NCBI GenBank assembly: GCA_947591115.1
Contig: CANQCX010000048.1
Location: 1 to 10,769 of the forward strand
Length of the DNA: 10,769 bases
Direction of reading: 5' to 3'
Source of the DNA: an uncultured Lachnospiraceae bacterium
GTDB lineage: Bacteria; Bacillota; Clostridia; Lachnospirales; Lachnospiraceae
Part shown: piece by piece, positions 1-5,927 of the stretch
Position numbering within the stretch: position 1 is the first letter of the stretch
How the letters are laid out: every line of letters starts with the position of its first letter
Program-made: the position numbers and the translations under genes
Notes under the pieces: model-generated
What the model saw: the letters and a program-made list of their open reading frames with translations, nothing else
Told to the model about the DNA's origin: nothing
Database searches by the model: none

Positions 1-1376
1 GCCAGAATCCCGCTGTCTTTTAAAATATCCAGCACACAGGTAAAATAATCCAGCATCTCCTCGCTCATCTGATCGTTTGGAATCGGATCCGCTGCCGTAA
101 GCTGCGCAGACACCGCAGCCAGCGCAGCCGCCTGACGGCCGGAAAACACGCCGTAAACCTCACGCTCCGCCGCAGAGGCGTCCTCCTTCCCGAAATGGGT
201 AATATCGGCTACGTTGTTGTTTAAAAGTGAAAAATACACATCGGTAATCGGAATGTTTCCGGCGCGGATATTGGAATACACGATTCCCGCGATTTCCTGC
301 TCTAACAGCTCATATACGGCTTTCTGCAGATTGGCGTCCAGCGTCAGATACAGATCGTTCCCCGCAACCGGATCCGTACTCCGGATGACCTCCGTAATCC
401 TTCCGACATTGTTGACATACACGTCCCGTTCGCCGTTTTTTCCGCGCAGATAGCTCTCATAATACTGCTCCAGTCCGGCGCGTCCGATCGTGTCGTTTTT
501 CGTATAGCTTTCGTCCGTCTCGGACAGCTTTTCATATTCCTCTGCGGAAATTTTTCCGGTATAGCCGATGATGGACGCAAAATATTCACTGTAGTTGTAT
601 TTGCGGACAGTATCTTCTTCGATCGAAACGCCGATCAGCGTATCGGAATGCTCGTTCATGTAGGCCACGACCGCGTCGGACACATCCTGCGCCACCAGTG
701 TCGATTCGTAGCGCTTATAGCGGTTTTCCAGCATAGCATAGCGCAGAACCGCAATTTTATACGCAATCTCCTGCGGATACGGCTCGCTGTCGGAATCTTC
801 CGGATTGATGTCAAATTCTCCTTTGCCATGCATCAGAAACTGCATGACCTGCTCCGCCGTTGCATCCGCTTCGTTGAATTTTAATTCTTTATTGTATTCC
901 AGCTTTTCATAAGAGCTTTTGCCGAAAACATCCGCCAGAAACCGTTTTAATCCCGTTCCGGAAACGTTAAAACGGTACGTTCCGTCTTCGGCTAGATCAA
1001 TCTTAAAGTTATTGTAGATATCGCCGCCGTTTTCTTCGATTACCGTAATGATCTCGGCAAGCTCCGCATTCAGTTCGCGGTTGCGTTCGCTGGTATTTTC
1101 ATAAACCCCGCTGTCATAAATGACTACGGAATAAGCCAGCTCGTTGTATGCCAGAAGGTTTCCGTTGCAGTCGTAGATATTGCCCCTTGCCGCATCTATG
1201 GTCAGCGGCTTTTGAATCTTCATGGTAAAATTCTTCTGGTATGCGGCTCCGTTTACGATCTGAAGCGAAAAAATGCGGAACAGCATGACGGAAAACATCA
1301 GGATGATAGCGGCAGACAGCACAAACAGGCGTGAACTGAAAAATTTTTTTAAAAATTCTTTTATATCATAGATCAA
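1..1376 (-). CDS. mrdA: Penicillin-binding protein 2 (class B PBP, elongation type), N-terminal part; 3' end off window
   Basis: This is the first 458 codons of a class B PBP, the transpeptidase that cross-links lateral-wall peptidoglycan beside RodA and MreBCD. The reading frame is open from 1376 to the window edge without a stop. A short cytoplasmic tail is followed by one membrane anchor (about residues 17-38), then the PBP dimerisation (pedestal) domain with the hallmark ARGNIYD (63-69), GRAGLEQYY (298-306), YLRGKNG and LTLD (344-347) motifs. The SxxK, SxN and KTG catalytic motifs lie beyond the window, so activity cannot be judged. I chose TTG at 1376-1374 because an AAGGAGAG sequence sits 9 nt upstream and the residues after it form the expected tail and anchor; the first in-frame ATG (codon 27) is inside the membrane helix with no ribosome site. 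The start overlaps mreD by 11 bp. Residues from about 371 to 458 look like an insert before the transpeptidase domain. Assignment to PBP2 rather than a division PBP rests on the mreBCD context. Confidence 0.9.
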   Translation of the reverse strand, partial: MIYDIKEFLKKFFSSRLFVLSAAIILMFSVMLFRIFSLQIVNGAAYQKNFTMKIQKPLTIDAARGNIYDCNGNLLAYNELAYSVVIYDSGVYENTSERNRELNAELAEIITVIEENGGDIYNNFKIDLAEDGTYRFNVSGTGLKRFLADVFGKSSYEKLEYNKELKFNEADATAEQVMQFLMHGKGEFDINPEDSDSEPYPQEIAYKIAVLRYAMLENRYKRYESTLVAQDVSDAVVAYMNEHSDTLIGVSIEEDTVRKYNYSEYFASIIGYTGKISAEEYEKLSETDESYTKNDTIGRAGLEQYYESYLRGKNGERDVYVNNVGRITEVIRSTDPVAGNDLYLTLDANLQKAVYELLEQEIAGIVYSNIRAGNIPITDVYFSLLNNNVADITHFGKEDASAAEREVYGVFSGRQAAALAAVSAQLTAADPIPNDQMSEEMLDYFTCVLDILKDSGIL

Positions 1377-1887
1377 ATTTTTTCGCTCTCCTTTTTTCGT
1401 AGGCTTCCAATCCCTGATTCATTTTCAGAAGAATAAAATACAAAAGGATCGTAATGACCATCGTATAAACAAACTCCGGTATGATCACAGAGCTTAAATA
1501 GTACCAGAAACGGAACCTGCTCCGGAACAAAAACATGACAAAATAAATGATAAAATTGCTGACAATGTCGCTTGCCCCGATCAAAAGCATCGGCAGCTTG
1601 ATATCGTCCGGATAAAATCTTTTTTGGAATATTCCGTTGATATATCCGATATACATATAGATTAAAGCATATACGCCGAGATAAAAACCAAAAAAAATGT
1701 CTATAAGCAGACCGCAAAAAAAGCCAACAAACAGGCCTTCTTTCTTTCCGCGCATAAATCCGAACGAAGAAACGACAATAATCAACAGATTCGGCGCAAT
1801 ATTGGCAAACGAAAGCGCCTGAAAGACGGTCGTCTGTAGTACAAAACAGATTGAAATAATGAAAAACAGCGTTATTTTCCGAAGCAT
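1366..1887 (-). CDS. mreD: Rod shape-determining protein MreD
   Basis: MreD is a small polytopic membrane protein of the elongasome that binds MreC and links it to the RodA/PBP2 synthase. The 173-residue product has normal family length and is almost wholly hydrophobic, with about five or six predicted membrane spans (roughly 4-24, 31-47, 50-68, 70-87, 97-122 and 131-155). The segment PNLLIIVVSSFGFMRGKKEG (32-51), followed by VGFFCGLLIDIFFGFYLGVYAL, matches the most conserved part of the family. The basic C-terminal tail (residues 164-171) should be cytoplasmic. The ATG at 1887 has an AGGAG site 6 nt upstream, and that site includes the TAG stop of mreC. The gap to mreC is 9 bp. The 3' end overlaps the PBP2 start by 11 bp and contains that gene's ribosome site. 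Confidence 0.93.
   Translation of the reverse strand: MLRKITLFFIISICFVLQTTVFQALSFANIAPNLLIIVVSSFGFMRGKKEGLFVGFFCGLLIDIFFGFYLGVYALIYMYIGYINGIFQKRFYPDDIKLPMLLIGASDIVSNFIIYFVMFLFRSRFRFWYYLSSVIIPEFVYTMVITILLYFILLKMNQGLEAYEKRRAKKFDL
1386..1393 (-). promoter_or_regulatory. Ribosome binding site for the TTG-started PBP2 gene
   Basis: AAGGAGAG on the minus strand lies within the last codons of mreD and ends 9 nt before the TTG at 1376-1374. It decides the start of the PBP2 gene: the nearby ATG at 1369-1367 is out of frame and meets TAA two codons later, and the next in-frame ATG is within the membrane helix. The position inside mreD suggests translational coupling. Confidence 0.75.
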
Positions 1888-1896
1888 CGCGCTCTC

Positions 1897-2805
1897 CTAC
1901 TGGGTAACGGATTCCGGCTCCGGCGTCGTTTCCGCACCGTCATTTTCTTCGCCGGTTTCTTTTAATTTGGTAATTACAAGCACTACCTGAATATGTTCGA
2001 AATCCACCACCGGAGTAATGGTTCCCGATTTGGTCAGATTGTTGGAATTATCTTCGATACTGGCAATATAGCCGATCAGGATTCCCTGCTGGTATTGATC
2101 GGAAACAAAGGAGGTAACGACCTCGTCCCCTACCTTTACCTCATCGTCTTCATCCTTTAATTCCGAAAAAGTAATCACTCCGCCTTGATTCATGGTCATC
2201 AGGTTCCCGCTGACGTTAAAATTGTCCTGCGTATTGGCGACCATTGCGCTGACATTGCTGGTATCGTTGATGATACTGCGGACTTTTGCGTAATTGGGCC
2301 CGACCTCCGTAATGATTCCGACAAGTCCGCTTCCGGCGATGACATTCATGCCCTTTTTAAGACCGTCGCGGCTGCCTCGGTCAATGGTAAACGTAGAAAA
2401 CCAGTTCCCGCTGTCTTTTGCAATGACATTTGCAGCCACCTTATCATAATCGGCGTAGGTTTCGTCCAGCGCCAGCAGCTCTCGATAGGTGTCCAGTTCA
2501 TAACGCTCCAGCTTGGTGGTGGTCAGCTTGGTCGTCAGTTCATCGACCTGAGCCTGAAGCTTTTTATTTTCATCCAGCACCTCTCCGAGCGTCTTAAAAT
2601 CGTTGGATTTGGAATACAGCCATAATCCCGCGTCGTTGATCCCCTTCTGCATCGGAACAAAAACATATCCGGCGATCGAATTGAGCGGGCCTCCGGAAAT
2701 ATTTAAGGTCAGGCTTAGAAAAATGGCGGATACGCATATGCCCGTCATGATCAGAAGCACATATTTGGTTGGCAGACGCTTCTTTTTATTTCGAAAATTC
2801 TTCAT
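1897..2805 (-). CDS. mreC: Rod shape-determining protein MreC
   Basis: MreC is the single-pass scaffold that joins cytoplasmic MreB filaments to PBP2 outside the membrane and helps activate the RodA/PBP2 synthase. The 302-residue product has a basic N-terminus (NKKKR), one membrane segment at about 14-34, a coiled coil at about 70-112 (ENKKLQAQVDELTTKL) that in this family drives dimerisation, and the two-beta-barrel core at about 121-280. The strongly conserved signature is WFSTFTIDRGSRDGLKKGM (135-153), followed by GLVGIITEVGPNYAKVRSI. The last 20 or so residues are an acidic Thr/Pro/Glu-rich tail that looks disordered and extracytoplasmic. The ATG at 2805 has an AGAGG site 5 nt upstream that overlaps the mreB TAG stop. 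The gap to mreB is 8 bp, consistent with one coupled operon. Confidence 0.95.
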   Translation of the reverse strand: MKNFRNKKKRLPTKYVLLIMTGICVSAIFLSLTLNISGGPLNSIAGYVFVPMQKGINDAGLWLYSKSNDFKTLGEVLDENKKLQAQVDELTTKLTTTKLERYELDTYRELLALDETYADYDKVAANVIAKDSGNWFSTFTIDRGSRDGLKKGMNVIAGSGLVGIITEVGPNYAKVRSIINDTSNVSAMVANTQDNFNVSGNLMTMNQGGVITFSELKDEDDEVKVGDEVVTSFVSDQYQQGILIGYIASIEDNSNNLTKSGTITPVVDFEHIQVVLVITKLKETGEENDGAETTPEPESVTQ

Positions 2806-2813
2806 GAAAACCT

Positions 2814-3830
2814 CTATTTCAAAATATTGTTTTTCATACTAAACGGAAGCCGTTTGTACTTGGAGTCGGAAACGATCTTTACCAGTCCGCGCACCGCGCT
2901 TTCCTCCGGCGTTTCGCAGATGTTGACTTTGATGTTGGTAATTTCCTCAAACAGTTTATCCAGATTGTGGATCTGGGAGCCGCCGCCCGTAATATAAATG
3001 CCGGAATGCATAATATCGCGCGCCAGCTCCGGCGGGGTTTTCTCCAAAATCATCTTAATGGAGGAGCAGATCGATTCCAGCGTCGGGCGTATCGCCTCGT
3101 AAATGACTTCTGCGGAGATCTCCATTTCGATCGGCAGACCGCTGACGACGTCGCGGCCGACAATGATCATGGATTCCGTACGTCCCGGCAGTCCGGAGCC
3201 GATCGTTTCTTTCAACGCCATCGCGGTTTTCTGGCCGATGACCAGATTAAACTTCTTGCGGATGTAGTTCATGATCGCTTCATCCATACGATTTCCGCCG
3301 TAATGCATCAGGTTGCTGAGCACCAGTCCGCCCAGAGAAATAATGGAGATTTCCGTCGTATCCGCGCCCATGTTGACGACCATCACGCCGGTCGGTTCGT
3401 TGACGTCAATCCCCAGACCGACCGCATCCGCAATCGGTTTTTCGCAGAGCAGTACGCTTTTCGGTTTGAATTTTCCTTTGAAAAACAATTCGAAAAACGC
3501 ACGCTTCTCCACATCGGTAATATCGGTCGGAACGGCTACGATAAACTCCGCTCCTTTGACCTTGCCGCGCATTTTTTCCTCTAAATAATCATAAATAAAT
3601 TCCTGTAGAAAGTTAAAGTCGGCAATGACGCCGCTGACTACCGGAAAATCCACCAAAATATTCTCCGGCGCTTTCTCATACATGGCATAGGCCGCATCTC
3701 CGTATGCATAGATCTGGTTTTTGTTAATGATCGCGATCGTGTTCTTTTCCTGTAGTATTTTTCCGGTTGACTTACAAAACACTTTAAAATTACAGGTGCC
3801 CAAGTCTATCCCATAAACATTGTTGTTCAT
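2814..3830 (-). CDS. mreB: MreB-family actin homologue (divergent)
   Basis: This encodes a bacterial actin that forms membrane-bound filaments steering lateral-wall synthesis. The 338-residue length is normal for the family. Motifs seen in order: phosphate-1 loop GIDLGTCNFKV (7-17, usually GIDLGTAN), AVPTDITDVEKRA (99-111), the CEKP segment with Glu130 (usually EEP), phosphate-2 loop VVNMGADTTE (151-160, usually VDIGGGTTE), SLGGLVLS, GRDVVSGLP, and the adenosine loop ITGGGSQIHNLDKLF (280-294). Asn153 stands where most MreBs have Asp, and the glycine run after it is altered. The ATG at 3830 has a GGGAG site 7 nt upstream. The gap to radC is 25 bp, and mreC follows after 8 bp. Placement before mreC and mreD supports the shape role. 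The divergence leaves room for an MreB paralogue (MreBH or Mbl-like) with unusual nucleotide handling, with a second canonical copy elsewhere in the genome. Confidence 0.9.
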   Translation of the reverse strand: MNNNVYGIDLGTCNFKVFCKSTGKILQEKNTIAIINKNQIYAYGDAAYAMYEKAPENILVDFPVVSGVIADFNFLQEFIYDYLEEKMRGKVKGAEFIVAVPTDITDVEKRAFFELFFKGKFKPKSVLLCEKPIADAVGLGIDVNEPTGVMVVNMGADTTEISIISLGGLVLSNLMHYGGNRMDEAIMNYIRKKFNLVIGQKTAMALKETIGSGLPGRTESMIIVGRDVVSGLPIEMEISAEVIYEAIRPTLESICSSIKMILEKTPPELARDIMHSGIYITGGGSQIHNLDKLFEEITNIKVNICETPEESAVRGLVKIVSDSKYKRLPFSMKNNILK

Positions 3831-3855
3831 TGCTGCTCTCCCTTTTCCTAAGTTA

Positions 3856-4542
3856 TTATAAATGCTGCTCCTGAAAGCTGAAGTACCGGTTATCCCCGAT
3901 GATGATATGATCCGCCAGATGCATATCCATCAGTCCGGCGCATTCCCGCATCCGCTCGGTTACGCGGATGTCGTCACTGCTCGGGCGCGGATCCCCGCTC
4001 GGGTGGTTATGAAGAAGGATCAGCTGCACCGCGTTCTTTTCCAGCGCTTTTTTTAAAATTTCTTTGGGCGATACATAGGCATAATTGGTACTGCCCTCCG
4101 AAATCTTAGCGTCTCCGAGAAAATTGCACTTGGCGTCGAAAAACGCGCAAAAAAGCTGCTCCTTTTTCTCATGGCGGAGCTGCTCCATATAGTAATCCGC
4201 AACGGAAGCCGGCTCCTTCATCTGAATGTGATAACCGCGGCTGGTCGCGGCGATCCGGCGGGATAACTCCGCGACGGCTTTTAGCTGTATTGCCTTGACC
4301 CTGCCGATCCCCGGAATTTTCAAAAGCGTTTCATACGGGTACTCATAGAGATTCAGAAGGTTTCCCTGTCCTCCGCAAAGAATCCGCCTCGCTACTTCCA
4401 GAGAATTCTGTTCCCTCGTCCCGCTTTTTACGATGATCGCTAAAAGTTCGGCATCGGAAAGCTGCTCCGCCCCTTTTTTTAAAAACTTCTCATAGGGACG
4501 TTCGGATTCAGGAAGCTGTTTTACTGCTGTATGATCTGACAT
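3856..4542 (-). CDS. radC: RadC family JAMM/MPN-domain protein (UPF0758)
   Basis: The 228-residue product has the two-part RadC layout. An N-terminal helix-hairpin-helix region includes IPGIGRVKAIQLKAVAEL (76-93) and is expected to contact DNA. The C-terminal JAMM metalloprotease-like domain carries HNHPSGDP (178-185) with His178, His180, Ser188 and Asp191 in the HxH-x7-S-x2-D pattern that binds zinc in this fold. All metal ligands I can recognise are present. The family was once tied to recombination repair, but that link was withdrawn for E. coli and its function remains unsettled. The ATG at 4542 is preceded by AAAGGA with a short 4-nt spacer, and this site lies in the 3' arm of a perfect hairpin. 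A promoter within the end of ynbB probably makes radC the first gene of the radC-mreBCD-PBP2 transcript. mreB follows after 25 bp. Confidence 0.95.
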   Translation of the reverse strand: MSDHTAVKQLPESERPYEKFLKKGAEQLSDAELLAIIVKSGTREQNSLEVARRILCGGQGNLLNLYEYPYETLLKIPGIGRVKAIQLKAVAELSRRIAATSRGYHIQMKEPASVADYYMEQLRHEKKEQLFCAFFDAKCNFLGDAKISEGSTNYAYVSPKEILKKALEKNAVQLILLHNHPSGDPRPSSDDIRVTERMRECAGLMDMHLADHIIIGDNRYFSFQEQHL

Positions 4543-4572
4543 AAAATCCTTTCTACTCTCCCAAAGGATTTT
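4543..4572 (-). promoter_or_regulatory. Perfect 10-bp inverted repeat in the radC leader that hides the Shine-Dalgarno sequence
   Basis: On the minus strand AAAATCCTTT (4572-4563) and AAAGGATTTT (4552-4543) are exact reverse complements separated by a 10-nt loop, GGGAGAGTAG. The ATG of radC follows the 3' arm directly. The AAAGGA ribosome site of radC is within the paired 3' arm, and its partner TCCTTT resembles the 16S anti-Shine-Dalgarno tail. The stem has only two G-C pairs, so it should be of modest stability and could open with temperature or with ribosome binding. A purine stretch GGGAGAG is exposed in the loop but sits about 13 nt from the ATG, long for a normal ribosome site. A terminator role is unlikely because the stem is AT-rich and there is no separate U-run. 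The regulatory role is inferred; the repeat itself is seen. Confidence 0.6.
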
Positions 4573-4578
4573 CGTTTT

Positions 4579-4607
4579 ATTGTATCATACCTTATCTATA
4601 TTAACAA
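4579..4607 (-). promoter_or_regulatory. Probable sigma-A promoter for radC-mreBCD-PBP2, inside the 3' end of ynbB
   Basis: On the minus strand TTGTTA (4607-4602, four of six matches to TTGACA) is followed by a 17-bp spacer and TACAAT (4584-4579, five of six matches to TATAAT). A TG at 4587-4586 makes it an extended -10 element, and this TG is part of the TGA stop codon of ynbB. By the usual spacing, transcription would start near 4572, at the first base of the leader hairpin, giving a leader of about 30 nt. This would uncouple the shape genes from the mutS-mutL-miaA-ynbB block. Confidence 0.6.
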
Positions 4608-5880
4608 GGTTGCGTTCATAAAGTTTTTGTAAAGAAGACAAAATTCCCAATTTTGCATGATACCATGTCAGACCGCCCTGAAAGTACACCGCGTACGGCG
4701 GTTTTACCGGACCGTCCGCCGAAAGCTCGATGGAAGAACCCTGAACGAAGGCTCCGGCTGCCATAATGACGTCGCTGTCATATCCCGGCATGGCCCAGGG
4801 TTCCGGCGTAACATAGCTGTCTACCGGCGCAGCGGACTGGATTCCTTCACAAAACGCGATCATTGCTTCTTTTTGCCCGAACGTGATCGCCTGTATGATG
4901 TCATGCCGGCTTTCGACCGAATCCGGCATCGTTGCAAATCCCAGCGGTTCATAGATATTTGCCGCGAAGATCGCTCCCTTTAGCGCGCCGCTTACGACAG
5001 ACGGAGCGAGAAACAGTCCCTGATAAAAGGACTGGATCACGCCGAGCGAAGCGCCGACCTCTTTCCCGAGTCCCGGCGAGGTCAGGCGGTACGCCGCATT
5101 TTCCACGCATTCTTTTTTTCCTGCCAGATATCCGCCGATCGGCGCAAGTCCGCCGCCCGGATTCTTGATCAGCGAGCCGACGATCAGATCCGCTCCCGCC
5201 TCCAGCGGCTCCTTTTCCTCGACAAATTCGCCGTAGCAGTTATCCACCATGCAGATCACGTCCGGTTTGATCGTTTTGATAAACGAAATCAGCTCCCCGA
5301 TTTTGGCTACGGAAAGCGTCGGACGCGCGGCATAGCCTTTGGAACGCTGTATCGTTACCATACGGGTGTTTTCATGGATTGCCTGACGGATTCCTTCGTA
5401 GTCAAACGAACCGTCGGGCAGCAGCTCCACCTGCCGGTACCCGATCCCGTATTCCGCCAGCGAACCCTTCGACGGGCGGATCCCGATTACCTCCTCCAAT
5501 GTGTCATACGGTTTCCCGACCGGAGAAAGCAGCTCGTCGCCCGGCCGCAGATTGGACATCAGCGCCAGCGCCAGCGCATGGGTGCCGCAGGTAATCTGCG
5601 GACGCACCAGCGCGTCCTCCCCGCAAAAACAGTCCGCATAGACGCGCTCTAACGTATCTCTCCCGAGGTCATTATAACCGTAACCGGTGGAAATATGAAA
5701 ACATTCCGCGTTGACGCGGTTTTTCTGCATTGCTTCTATGACCTTGAGCTGGTTGTATTCCGCACGCGCATCAATTTCGGCAAAACGGTTCTTAAGCTTT
5801 TCCTCTATTTTTTCTCCATAGCTAAGAACCTCCTTTGAAATTCCCAGTCTATGATATTGTGCCTCTAAAAACGGATTCAT
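4585..5880 (-). CDS. ynbB: YnbB family PLP-dependent enzyme ('methionine gamma-lyase family / aluminium resistance protein')
   Basis: The 431-residue product is a fold-type I PLP enzyme of the Cys/Met-metabolism type. Lys239 in GSLIKNPGGG (235-244) is the expected Schiff-base lysine. Asp213 in VDNCYGEF is placed to pair with the pyridine nitrogen, and the CGTHALALAL segment (98-107) resembles the phosphate-anchoring loop. The length fits the family often called aluminium resistance protein or YnbB. The physiological reaction is not established; the methionine gamma-lyase label comes from fold similarity. The ATG at 5880 has AAGGAG 5 nt upstream. It follows miaA by 47 bp, and its last codons hold the promoter for radC. 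Its place after miaA is a recurrent Firmicute arrangement (from memory), so the neighbourhood looks old rather than acquired. Confidence 0.92.
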   Translation of the reverse strand: MNPFLEAQYHRLGISKEVLSYGEKIEEKLKNRFAEIDARAEYNQLKVIEAMQKNRVNAECFHISTGYGYNDLGRDTLERVYADCFCGEDALVRPQITCGTHALALALMSNLRPGDELLSPVGKPYDTLEEVIGIRPSKGSLAEYGIGYRQVELLPDGSFDYEGIRQAIHENTRMVTIQRSKGYAARPTLSVAKIGELISFIKTIKPDVICMVDNCYGEFVEEKEPLEAGADLIVGSLIKNPGGGLAPIGGYLAGKKECVENAAYRLTSPGLGKEVGASLGVIQSFYQGLFLAPSVVSGALKGAIFAANIYEPLGFATMPDSVESRHDIIQAITFGQKEAMIAFCEGIQSAAPVDSYVTPEPWAMPGYDSDVIMAAGAFVQGSSIELSADGPVKPPYAVYFQGGLTWYHAKLGILSSLQKLYERNLVNIDKV

Positions 5881-5927
5881 AATTACTCCTTAGCGATTTT
5901 TCTTTGATTTTTTGTCTGCATCGTATG

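Noticed and set aside
3855..3860. Perfect TATAAT on the minus strand overlapping the radC stop, upstream of mreB
   Set aside because: No credible -35 at 15-18 bp (best is TTCAGC at 16 bp, three of six), and no TG extension. The sequence arises from a Leu-stop TTA-TAA-T run, so I do not call a promoter, though a weak internal one cannot be excluded.
3831..3870. Eight-base direct repeat (GAGCAGCA on the minus strand) at 3831-3838 and 3863-3870 around the radC-mreB gap
   Set aside because: One copy encodes Glu-Gln-His at the end of RadC and the other is beside the mreB ribosome site. The repeat is short, has only two copies and is likely chance.
4543..4572. The radC leader inverted repeat as a rho-independent terminator
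   Set aside because: The stem is mostly A-T pairs with two G-C pairs, and the T-run belongs to the stem itself. It lies directly against the radC ATG and after a promoter, so a leader role fits better.
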